A DNA stretch of 64,000 nt from Aurantibacter aestuarii (lineage in GTDB: Bacteria > Bacteroidota > Bacteroidia > Flavobacteriales > Flavobacteriaceae). A model generated the notes under the pieces. It searched no databases, was not told where the DNA came from, and saw nothing but the letters and a program-made list of their open reading frames with translations. The translations under genes and the position numbers were made by a program. Numbering within the stretch: the first letter of the stretch is position 1; every line of letters starts with the position of its first letter. The stretch is from contig NZ_PXOQ01000019.1 in NCBI RefSeq assembly GCF_003008425.1, forward strand, positions 22,936-86,935, written 5' to 3'. Positions 18,238 to 28,100 of this stretch are shown one piece after another.

Positions 18238-19860
18238 ATGTACAGAATTTTAATAGTGTTATTGCTTTTAGTGGTTTCGTGTAAGGAGTCAAAAACAAAC
18301 GTCGATCTTATCGTTATAAATGCACAAGCCTATTTGGTTAACGCATCTTTTGATACTGCTGAAGCATTTGCGGTTAAAGATGGTAAATTTCTGGAGATAG
18401 GAAGCAGCAAATATATTCAAGATACTTATGAATCTTCACAAATTATCGATGCTAAAAATAAAACCATATTACCGGGTTTAATAGATGCACATTGTCATTT
18501 CTATGGATTGGGTTTAAATCAGCTACAAGTCGATTTAGTAGGAACAACAAGTTTTGAAGAGGTTATCGAGCGAGTAAAAATATTTCAAAAAAACAAAAAA
18601 GCTAATTTTATTATCGGTCGTGGCTGGGACCAAAACGATTGGGCCGTTCAAGAATTTCCAAATAAAAAGATATTAGATAGTTTGTTTCCAGGGACACCTG
18701 TGGCGCTAACCAGAGTAGATGGTCATGCCATGTTATGTAATACCGCAGCTTTAAAAGTGGCAGGAATAACTCTAGAGACTAAAGCTGAAGGTGGCGAAAT
18801 TTTAGTTGAAAACAATCAGTTAACCGGTGTTTTAATAGATAACCCGATGGAACTAGTAGAAGCTGTTTTTCCTAAACCAAGCAAAAAGATGCAAATCACA
18901 GCCTTAAACGATGCTCAGCACATTTGCACGAGCTTAGGTTTAACTACCGTAAGCGATGCAGGTTTGGACCAGCAAGTTATAGAATTAATAGACAGTTTAC
19001 AGCAAGCAAATGTTTTAGACATGCGTATTTATGCCATGATTAGTAATAAGAAGGAAAACTTAGATTATTATTTAACAAAAGGTAAAATTAAAACACCACG
19101 ATTAAATGTGCAATCGGTTAAAGTTTATGCCGATGGTGCTTTGGGTTCACGTGGTGCAGCTTTAAAAGAAAGTTATAGCGATAAGCATAATCACTTTGGT
19201 GCTTTGGTAATTGGTGTGGAAGATTATAAAACCTTGGCACAACGTATTGCAAATTCCGATTACCAGATGAACACGCATGCTATTGGAGATTCTGCCAATA
19301 GGTTTGTGTTACAAACGTATAATAAAGTGTTACAAGACAAAGAAAACCGACGTTGGCGTGTGGAACATGCTCAGGTGATTACCGACAACGATTTTGAATA
19401 TTTTAAAAATGATAATATTATTCCGTCTATCCAGCCAACACACGCTACAAGCGACATGTATTGGGCAGAAGACCGCTTAGGTGCACAGCGCGTAAAAGGT
19501 GCTTATGCATATAAAACCTTATTGGAAATTAGCGGTAAGGTTGCTTTAGGAACCGATTTTCCTGTCGAGCAAGTAAACCCGTTTTTAACATTTTACGCAG
19601 CTGTATCTAGAAAAGATACTAAAGGTTATCCTGAAAATGGCTTTAATATAAGAGATGGTTTAACTCGAGAGGAAACCTTAAAAGGTATGACCATTTGGGC
19701 AGCCTACTCTAATTTTGAAGATGAAGAAAAAGGAAGTATTGAAACTGGTAAATATGCCGATTTTATAATTCTGGATCGAGATATTATGACTGTAGAGATT
19801 AACCAGGTTCCGGAAACCAAAGTACTATCTACGTTTATTAATGGAAAGAAGGTGCATTAA
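18238..19860 (+). CDS. Amidohydrolase family lipoprotein (YtcJ-like, amidohydrolase_3)
   Basis: Starting at ATG 18238 gives 540 residues with a lipoprotein signal MYRILIVLLLLVVSC (lipobox VVSC). The frame opens further upstream at TTG 18199, but those residues would precede the signal and sit directly behind the terminator, so I chose 18238. Metal-binding features are LPGLIDAHCHF (HxH on strand 1), WRVEHAQVI and ALGTDFPVEQVNPF (the final metal-binding Asp). KVYADGALGSRGAAL and MNTHAIGDSANR are typical of the YtcJ subgroup. These enzymes hydrolyse amide or ester bonds in small substrates; the true substrate is unknown. The lipobox implies attachment to an envelope membrane. Confidence 0.88.
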   Translation: MYRILIVLLLLVVSCKESKTNVDLIVINAQAYLVNASFDTAEAFAVKDGKFLEIGSSKYIQDTYESSQIIDAKNKTILPGLIDAHCHFYGLGLNQLQVDLVGTTSFEEVIERVKIFQKNKKANFIIGRGWDQNDWAVQEFPNKKILDSLFPGTPVALTRVDGHAMLCNTAALKVAGITLETKAEGGEILVENNQLTGVLIDNPMELVEAVFPKPSKKMQITALNDAQHICTSLGLTTVSDAGLDQQVIELIDSLQQANVLDMRIYAMISNKKENLDYYLTKGKIKTPRLNVQSVKVYADGALGSRGAALKESYSDKHNHFGALVIGVEDYKTLAQRIANSDYQMNTHAIGDSANRFVLQTYNKVLQDKENRRWRVEHAQVITDNDFEYFKNDNIIPSIQPTHATSDMYWAEDRLGAQRVKGAYAYKTLLEISGKVALGTDFPVEQVNPFLTFYAAVSRKDTKGYPENGFNIRDGLTREETLKGMTIWAAYSNFEDEEKGSIETGKYADFIILDRDIMTVEINQVPETKVLSTFINGKKVH

Positions 19861-19922
19861 ATACTAAAGCTGAATAGTTTTGATTCATATACCATAAGTT
19901 ATTTTTAAAACAGAGAATTTAA

Positions 19923-20717
19923 GTGAAAAAGACCATATTTGAAATTACTAAAATGGACTGTCCGTCTGAAGAAAATTTAATTCGAATGAAACTGGACGGA
20001 ATTTCGAGTATTGTAAATTTGGACTTTGATATTCCAAATAGAACATTGACTGTTTTCCACACAGGAGAGAGTTTTCTCATCGAAAAATCACTGTTAGAAC
20101 TTAATTTAGGCGCAAAGAAGATCTCTACAGGAGAAACTAATCAAACGGATTTTAAAGAAAACGAAAATCAGAAAAAACTACTTTGGATGGTACTTGCAAT
20201 AAACTTTGTTTTTTTTGTTATTGAAATGACAACAGGTGTTTTTTCAAAATCTATGGGTCTCGTAGCCGACAGCCTAGACATGCTTGCCGACAGTTTTGTG
20301 TATGGCATAAGTTTGTTTGCGGTTGGTGGAACTTTAATTAAGAAAAAACGTATAGCCAAACTTGCTGGATATTTTCAAATTATTCTAGCAATTATTGGGT
20401 TTTTAGAAGTTCTAAGACGCTTTTTTGGCGAAGAGAAACTCCCAAATTTTTCAACGATGATTGTTGTTTCTATTTTAGCGTTAATAGCAAATGGGATTTG
20501 TCTTTATATTTTACAAAAATCAAAAAGTAAAAAAGAAGCACACATGAAAGCCAGCATGATTTTTACTTCCAATGATGTAATTATTAATTTAGGTGTCATA
20601 ATTGCCGGGGTTTTGGTAAGCTGGCTGCAAAGTAGTAAGCCAGATTTGATTATAGGAACCATTGTTTTTGTATTGGTTGTACAAGGAGCAATGCGTATTC
20701 TTAAATTAAGTAAGTGA
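19923..20717 (+). CDS. Cation diffusion facilitator with N-terminal HMA-like metal-binding domain
   Basis: The 264-residue product starts at GTG 19923. A later ATG (codon 11) would cut the first strand of the N-terminal domain. Residues 1-70 look like a heavy-metal-associated domain in which KMDCPSEEN (Cys13) replaces the usual MxCxxC. Six membrane helices follow. Helix 2 contains GLVADSLDMLADSF (Asp116, Asp119, Asp123) and helix 5 contains TSNDVIINLG (Asp218, Asn222), the tetrahedral metal site of CDF exporters. The canonical HxxxD of Zn2+ exporters is DxxxD here, which may shift metal preference. The usual C-terminal cytoplasmic domain is missing, so the N-terminal domain may take its place. 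It is an inner-membrane divalent-cation/proton antiporter. Confidence 0.85.
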   Translation: MKKTIFEITKMDCPSEENLIRMKLDGISSIVNLDFDIPNRTLTVFHTGESFLIEKSLLELNLGAKKISTGETNQTDFKENENQKKLLWMVLAINFVFFVIEMTTGVFSKSMGLVADSLDMLADSFVYGISLFAVGGTLIKKKRIAKLAGYFQIILAIIGFLEVLRRFFGEEKLPNFSTMIVVSILALIANGICLYILQKSKSKKEAHMKASMIFTSNDVIINLGVIIAGVLVSWLQSSKPDLIIGTIVFVLVVQGAMRILKLSK

Positions 20718-20783
20718 CCAGTTAAATTATTTGTATAAGGTAATAACTTATAAAGCTGACCTTATCTAAGGTGATAAATAAAA

Positions 20784-21488
20784 TTATGCGTTAAGGCTAA
20801 GCTTAGCTAAATAATCGAAATGTTGGCCTTCTAGTATTAATTCGCAATTAAGCCCTGCAGCTTTACAAGCGGTTAGTAAGGTATTAAAGTCCAAGTACAA
20901 CCATTTCATAGGTGTTTCATTTTCGCCTTTATAACTTAGGAAATAATCCAATTCGCCATAATAACTGGCATTGGTGTCTATCCAAAAGCCGCCATCATCA
21001 TCTTCGTACATGTATTTAATGTCGCTGGAGTCTATTAAAATTTGTCCGTTTTCATTTAAAAGCGATTTTAAATGTCTTAAATAGTGTGGTACATCATTTA
21101 AAGTTTGAAAAATTCCCGTACCATTCATTAACAATAAAATGGTGTCGTAAGTACCTGTCTCATCTAAAAGCGCGTGGTTTTCAGCATTTAATACACCTCG
21201 TTTTTTTGCCACTTCAATTGCACCTTTAGAGCTGTCAATTGCTTTTACTTTTAATCCTTTTTCTTGTAAATACAAGCTGTGCAGACCAGAACCACAGCCC
21301 ACATCTAAAATATCTCCTTGACATAATTTTAAAGCCTTTTGCTCTAAAATTGGCAAGTCATTATAACTTCTGAATAAATAGGGAAGTGGTAATTCATCTT
21401 CATCAGAAATCTGGGTTGAGGTGATGATATCTTCCGTGTAATTTCCATGATAAAAATCTAATAATGCTTTACCAAATATATCTTTCAT
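20784..21488 (-). CDS. Class I SAM-dependent methyltransferase
   Basis: The 234-residue protein has motif I GDILDVGCGSGLHSLYLQEKG, an acidic residue ending strand 2 (VKAIDSSKGAIEVAKKRG), and YDTILLLMNGTGIF as motif IV. The N-terminal part (MKDIFGKALLDFYHGNYTED) matches small flavobacterial methyltransferases of unknown substrate. It is divergent from the cysteine-cluster gene at 21535 and convergent with the CDF gene. The fold is clear; the substrate is not. Confidence 0.88.
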   Translation of the reverse strand: MKDIFGKALLDFYHGNYTEDIITSTQISDEDELPLPYLFRSYNDLPILEQKALKLCQGDILDVGCGSGLHSLYLQEKGLKVKAIDSSKGAIEVAKKRGVLNAENHALLDETGTYDTILLLMNGTGIFQTLNDVPHYLRHLKSLLNENGQILIDSSDIKYMYEDDDGGFWIDTNASYYGELDYFLSYKGENETPMKWLYLDFNTLLTACKAAGLNCELILEGQHFDYLAKLSLNA

Positions 21489-21522
21489 TGTAAGAGGTGA
21501 TTTTAAAAATAAATTAAAGTTC

Positions 21523-21530
21523 TATTTTTG
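21523..21530 (+). promoter_or_regulatory. Putative -7 element TATTTTTG abutting the start codon
   Basis: This is an exact TAnnTTTG octamer ending 4 bp before ATG 21535. The predicted transcription start would fall at or next to the ATG, so the mRNA may be leaderless. Confidence 0.4.
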
Positions 21531-21534
21531 TACT

Positions 21535-22029
21535 ATGGATTCTACTTTACAACAGCTACCAAAGCTTGCCAAAGATAAACATAAGGAGAATAAAACCTTT
21601 TTTACAAAGCTAAAAAAGAAAACGCCTAAAAATCTGGATTACATCATGCAGGATTTGCATGATAATGAATTTAAAAAAACCGACTGTTTAACCTGTGCAA
21701 ATTGCTGTAAAACGACTGGTCCATTATTTACAGATAAAGATGTACAGCGTATTTCTAAGCATTTTAAAATGAAACCACAGCAGTTCATAGAGCAATTTCT
21801 TCGTATAGATGAAGATAATGATTATGTCCTGCAAAGTGTGCCTTGTACTTTTTTAGATGCCGATAATTATTGTTCAATTTACGATGTAAGACCAAAAGCT
21901 TGTGCCGAATTCCCTCATACCGACCGTAAAAAGTTTCAGCAAATCTCTGAAATTACCTTAAAAAATATGCCTATTTGTCCAGCTGTATTTAATATTGTAG
22001 AAGCCATGAAAAAACGGATTAATTTTTAA
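21535..22029 (+). CDS. YkgJ-family cysteine-cluster protein
   Basis: The 164-residue protein has the hallmark CLTCANCC (Cys51, 54, 57, 58), then PCTFLDADNYCSIYDVRPKAC (Cys104, 113, 123) and PIC (Cys148). The CxxCxxCC and C-x8-C-x9-C pattern defines the YkgJ/UPF0153 family, thought to bind a Zn2+ ion or Fe-S cluster. The biochemical role is not established. It is divergent from the methyltransferase gene with a 46-bp gap, and an inverted heptamer array begins right after its stop codon. Confidence 0.9.
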   Translation: MDSTLQQLPKLAKDKHKENKTFFTKLKKKTPKNLDYIMQDLHDNEFKKTDCLTCANCCKTTGPLFTDKDVQRISKHFKMKPQQFIEQFLRIDEDNDYVLQSVPCTFLDADNYCSIYDVRPKACAEFPHTDRKKFQQISEITLKNMPICPAVFNIVEAMKKRINF

Positions 22030-22030
22030 G

Positions 22031-22145
22031 TCTACAGTCTACAGTCTACAGTCTTCAGTTATCGGTTATCAGTTATCAGTTATCATTTAACGATAGTAAA
22101 TTATTATACTCAAATTACTGCCTACTGCTTACTAACCACTACTTA
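22031..22145. repeat. Inverted arrays of 7-bp units (element 1)
   Basis: Eight direct heptamers occupy 22031-22086: TCTACAG three times, TCTTCAG, TTATCGG, TTATCAG twice, TTATCAT. After a 31-bp AT-rich spacer, inverted heptamers CTGCCTA, CTGCTTA, CTAACCA, CTACTTA occupy 22118-22145. The inverted half runs over the TAG stop codon of the alpha-2-macroglobulin gene. The two halves can form an imperfect hairpin between two convergent genes. The same design recurs at 52376-52461. Confidence 0.8.
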
Positions 22146-25100
22146 TCTACCGATAAACGCACACCTTCACTATGGCTACTAAATTCTGGTGCGTACATGC
22201 TTTGTATAGTGGAAATTCCGTTACTCATTACCCCAGCATTATTGACTCTTAAGTCATATTCAAATACATAAATGCCTTTTGGTAACACATCAAAAAAGAA
22301 ATTAGTGCTCGTGTCTTTGGTGCTTTCATAATAGCCTAATCCGTCTTGATATTTGTAACTTGAAATTACATTTACAGGTTCTAAACCAGCAGCACGCATG
22401 TCTTTTAAATGTACAAATTCCATTGGTCTATCGGTACGCAACTCAATACGCACACGAATTAAATCGCCCACTTTTAAGGCATATTCATTTGGCACACCAT
22501 ACATACGTTGCGTTTTGTCTTCTTTAATTTCAGTTAACACTTCGCCTGTGGTGGTATTTTCTACTTTAAACAATTTTTTCTTTAGGTTTAAAGATGTTTC
22601 TGCAGGTGTAATGGCGTCTAAATCTTCAAAATATTGCCAGTATAAACTACCAAAAGCAATGCCTTTTGCTTTTTTAGTTAACGTCACTTCAGCTAAATTT
22701 GACTTAATTTCATTAGCGTCCCAAGACGTTTTGAAATAACCTGTACCTGCTTCAACTTTAACCATTTCTAATTTGTCTTTAGGAATTGGCTGGTTACCAA
22801 CTAAAACTTTTACACTTTCATCTACACTTAACCAATCGCTACCTTGTAATAAAATAGCATAAATTGCATCTGTGGTAGCTTTTGTAGTACTCCATTGGTT
22901 GGTTTGCTTATGTTTTAATAGCCATATTTTTAAGTTATCTACGGTGTTTATGTCATTTTCTATTTCCGAAAATGCTTCAATTAATAAGGACTGAGTTTCA
23001 ATAGGCGCCTGGTACCAGTAGTAAGAATTGGTGTTTTCTTTCCAATACATACCAAGTTCCTCATTAGTAATACTGGTTTCTTTTAAAGATTTTAAAATTT
23101 TAGATGACGTTACTTTGTCTTCATTTCTAAAACTTATTAAAGCCATTAAACCTTTCGCATAAAGCGGTTTAGATAACCAATAGGTTTTAATCTGATTTAG
23201 GTAATAGGTTTTAATCTGATTTGCTTCTTTAGAAAGTTTAATGTCCGGATAAAAACTTCTCATGTATAAGTAATGCAATTGCGACATACTTAAATGATTT
23301 TGAGACAAATCTACTTTTTCATTATAACGGGTTAAGTCATTGTATTCCTTAACAAATTCTTTATCTAAATAAGATACAGCGTTGGTAATCATTTCTTGTT
23401 CTGATTCCTGACTACTGTCGACATTCAATTTTTTTAAATGACCAAAACCTGTAAGAATATGTTGCGTGATGTAGCGGTTTTCTCTGTAATCTCCAAACCA
23501 AGACCATGCACCAGAAGCCATTTGATTGGTTTTTAATTTATATAATGAGGCTTTTAACTCTTGTTGCATTTTACTTAAATCGAATAACAACGCGATACGT
23601 TTTTTCTGTTCCGATTCGCTTTGTGCATCTCGTAACCATGGGGTTTCCTGAATTAAAATAGATTTTAACTCGCTATTCTTTTCTAAATTAGACAGTAAAG
23701 CATCGCTGGATTTCCACTGATTAAAAACAGCCTGAATTTTTGGGTTGCTGTTGGCAATATGCGTGGCTAATGCATTAGCGTAATAGCGACTAAAGGTTTG
23801 CTCATTACACTCGTATGGAAACTCCATTAAATAAGGTAAAGCTTGTACCGCATACCATGCAGGATTACTGGTAATTTCTAGTGTTAGTTTGTGATGTTTT
23901 AAGGTTTTACTGTTATTTGTTTTTAATTTATCTAACACAAAAGTTTTAGTTTCGCCTGATTTAACATGCATAGGCAAGGTTTCGGTAACCAACATACGAT
24001 TGCTTAATACCGGTAGTACATTTTGCTCTCCATCGCTAAAACTTCCTGCGGAAGCTAACACCTTGTATTGAATAGCGCCAATACCTTCAGGAATACTTAG
24101 GATCCAAGACACTTCTGTGTTTTGTTTAGCTTTAGCTGAAAAGATAAGTGTTGGATTATATTTTTGACCTTTAGTTTTGTACTCAAAAGGTTCGGTGATT
24201 ATTGTATTAGATATATTTTCTCCTGTAATAGGATTGGTTAAAACAAGTTGTGCTTTTCCGCCAATGGTGGTGTCTGTTAAATTTGAAATTTTAGCACTCA
24301 GCACTATTTGATCGCCTTCCCTTAAAAAACGAGGTGCGTTTGGAATTACCATAAGTTCTTTCTGCGTAACCGCCGTTAAGGTTTTTTGGTCAAACTGACC
24401 TTTTTTATTATGGGTTAATAGATTTAAATTCCATTTGGTAAGCGCTTCTGGCGTAGTAAAGTTGAATCTTATTTCTCCTGCCTCATTTGTAGTTAATTTA
24501 GGAAAGAAAAATGCGGTTTCCTGTAAGTTTTTACGGACTTGGATTTGTTCCATAGCAGATTCTGAAGAATTAGTCGTAACAACAATTACGCCGTTTGCAC
24601 CTTGAGAACCATATAAGGCAGTTCCATTTGCACCTTTTATAACATTAATGGATACAATTGTTTCAGGTGATAAGCTATTCAGTACGGTTAGGTTTGAAAT
24701 TTTCCCATCAATTATAACAAGTGCAGTTTTGTCTGCTGATATCGAAGAGTTTCCTCTTAAAGTTACTTTCGAAGATTGATGAAAATCTGAATTAGTAGTA
24801 TTAACTTGTAATCCCGAAACTTTTCCGTTTAAAGATTGAATCACATTTGGGTTTGCTGATTGATCTAATTCATCAGATGTAATATTTGAAGTAGAGCTAG
24901 ATAATTCTGAGCTTTTTCTTTTTATTCCTAAAGCAGTCACTACAACTTCTTCAGATTCAGTCTTTTCTAAAACATAATTGTAAAGGTTTAAATTTAACCC
25001 AAACCAATTCAATTGGTCAAACTGTTGTGTTATGTTAGAATAATAATTCTGATAATCTTGATAAATTCTAAAATTATCTACGCCAAAACTTAAATGACTT

Positions 25101-28100
25101 GAGGTATTCATATAACTTCGGTAAGCGTTGGGTTGGTATGGGCTAAAATTCCAGCTATGTGTTTTAAATTGGTCTAAAGACGCATCGTACATACTTGCCA
25201 ATAATTCAGCAGATGCTTTTTCTTTATCGTCGCCAGTAATTTTAAAGCTCCAAGTTTCATCGGTGCCTGGTTGTAACTTATCACGAAAGCTTAAGGTTTC
25301 TATATGCAATTTAGAGGTTGGATAAGGTACATTAATAGCCACGCGTCCAGAACTAAAACTATTGGCAAATGCATAAGAGTAATGTATAACAAAACCACCT
25401 AAATCATTTTTAGCTATAGGAAATTTTAAAGTTTTACTGTTCTCTTTTAGCGTTATGGTTTGGGTTTCTACCACATTTTTATTTTTCTCTGTAGTTATTG
25501 TAACGACTAACTCTTCCGCTGCAGTTGCAAAAGTAATTTCTGCAATATCACCAATATTATAAGTGGATTTGTCGGTTTTTATTTGAAATAGTTCATTATC
25601 GGCTAAGGCTTCATCTTTATCTGAAAATACAGTAAACAGGGCTTCATCTTTAAGGGCTTGCCCAAATTTATCTTTGCTTTTTAAAACCGCTACATATTTT
25701 CCGGAATCCCATTTTTTAATGTTTCCTAAAGCTATCGTCTTTTCATTTTCCGTGTTAAAAGTGGTTTGTAACACCAGCTCACCTTTAAGCCAGTTTTGCG
25801 ACTCATTCTCATTGTCATAAGCTTCATGAGGAAATAAAGTTTTAAATTCTGTTTTGCTTAAGGTTTTATAGTCGGGTGCTTGCCAAGGTCTTGGTCTTAA
25901 CACAAAGTCTGGAGCTTTAAGTTTATAAATATGTACCGTTCCTGATGCTGGAACAAACTCTCCATTAAGATTTTTAGTTTTTATACTAAAGGTGTGTTCT
26001 TTATTGGATTTATCTACCAAATTTGACGCAATAATTTGTGCTAAAATAGTATGATAACCTACATTAACTGTAGTAGTAGCACTTCGGGTTTCACCATTTA
26101 AATCGGTAACGTCTGCGGTAATTTTATAAGAAAATACAGGTAAGTTGTCTTTGTTAACAGTATCGTCTGGAATGGCTTTAAAAGTTAGCTCAAATTCACC
26201 TTTACTATTAGTTAAGGTTTCTCCAAAGGTAATTTCCTGAGCCTGACTTTGGTAATAAGGTCTCGACCAGCGGTACCAACTTGGATAATTAACCTCACGT
26301 TTTACTCGGTACACGACTTTAGCATTACTAATGGTGCTTCCGGAAAATGCATTGGCCAAGCCATTTACAGTAACACTATCATTAACTTTATAAGTGTCCG
26401 TAATAGGTTTAAAAGTAGCTTCAAATTTTGGACGTTTGTATTCTTCTACAGAAAAATAGTGCTCATTATCTAGATCTAAATTAGTTTCAGATTCAATTTC
26501 TAAATAATATTCACCATTTAAACCTGTATCTGGTAAAATAAATTCTCCAGAAATACTACCATAGGCATTGGTTTTTAGTTTTTGCACACTTATTTCTTCA
26601 TCATTAGCATTATAAAGCGTTACCACTAAAAGCTCTTCAGGAATAACTTCCGACTTTAAATCTTTAGTTTTAAGAGCAATTGCTTTGTAAAAAACAGTTT
26701 GTCCAGGTCTATAAATACTTCGGTCTGTAAAAATAAAAGATTGATAAACTGTTTTGTTGTTAGTATTGTTTCTGTCGTAATAGTAAATATGGCTGTTGCC
26801 AAAGTAGGTGGTTTCCTTGTTGTGATTTACTGCGACCTCAAACGTACTTCTGTTATGTGCTGCTTTTTTAAAGCTTATACGTCCATGTTGATCTGTTTTT
26901 AATTTTTGAGTCTGAATGACTTTATTTTGATAAGAAAAGGTAATGGCAACTTCTGCATTTACAATAGGTGCGCCAAAAGCTCTATCAATAAATTGAAGAT
27001 GCTTCTCATCATTATCTTCCGATTCTACCATGGCAATATGCGACACTTGCAATGTTGCACTTGCCCAAATTTCTTTAGTATTGGCAACTACCAAATAAAG
27101 TCCATTAGATAATTTTGGCAGTAATACTTCTGTACTATGGTTTTGATAGTCTTTCTCATTAGTTAGCTTAGCTGTCCATGAGCTATTGAATTTTAATTTT
27201 TCTATAAAAGTTTTTTTAGCGTCTTCACGATATATTTTTTGGAAAGCATCGTACTGCTTTTTTGTTAACTGATACGCTTTAAAATCAACAACATCAATAT
27301 TTTTATGAGAAACCAATAGTTTCTCGGTTTGGTTTGGTCTAAGAAAAGATTCTGTGGTAATTTGAAGCTGAGGTTTTGTTATTTGAAGGCTTAAAGTTTT
27401 ACATTTTTCTGCACCTAAACTGTTTGAAAATTGGGTTATAGTTTGAGTGCATAACTCTAAAGCTTCTTTTATTTTCCATTGATTTTCCTTGTTTTCTTGA
27501 GAAAATTCTGATCCTTGTTGATAATAAATACTTGCAATTTCAAAGTTATATAAGGCTTCGGCTTCTTTGTTTTTTACGAATTCACGTTCTGCTATGTAAG
27601 TCGATAACAATACATCTTGAGCATTTGTAAGATTTGTGTTTTGCTTTACAAATTCAAGACGTTCAATATTTACTTGTGCTAAAGCTAAAGAGCTGTCTTT
27701 TTTTAAATGAAATTGAATTAAATCTTGATATATACGTAAAGCATGATATTGAAGTGCTAAACTGTCGGAACTTTTAAGTTCTAATGAAGAAAATTTACGA
27801 GCTGGACTTATAAATTTCTCATCTTGTATTGAAAATGTTTCCGCAGGTTTTGTAATTCGGTTTTCATTCGTTTTATAAAATGATAAGGCGTTGTGAGCTA
27901 ATAAATCGAAAACACTAGGGCGAAAAGTTTCCGAGTTTTCTTGAGTTTGTAATAAAATGTCAAAATCTCTAATTGGGGTTTGTTGCAAGATTAATCCGTT
28001 TTTTAAGGATGCTTGATAATGATTGTGGATCTCCTCAAAAAGTGTTTCTAAATCCCAAGTTCTAAAATCTTTGCCATCAACTTTTTCCGAGGTTTTGGTG

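Noticed and set aside
20718..20783. Terminator between the convergent CDF and methyltransferase genes
   Set aside because: ATAAGGT/ACCTTAT and ACCTTA/TAAGGT can pair in competing ways, stems are short and no T run follows; too weak to annotate.
22031..22145. CRISPR-like repeat array
   Set aside because: Units are only 7 bp, contiguous and without unique spacers, and the second half is inverted; no cas genes nearby.
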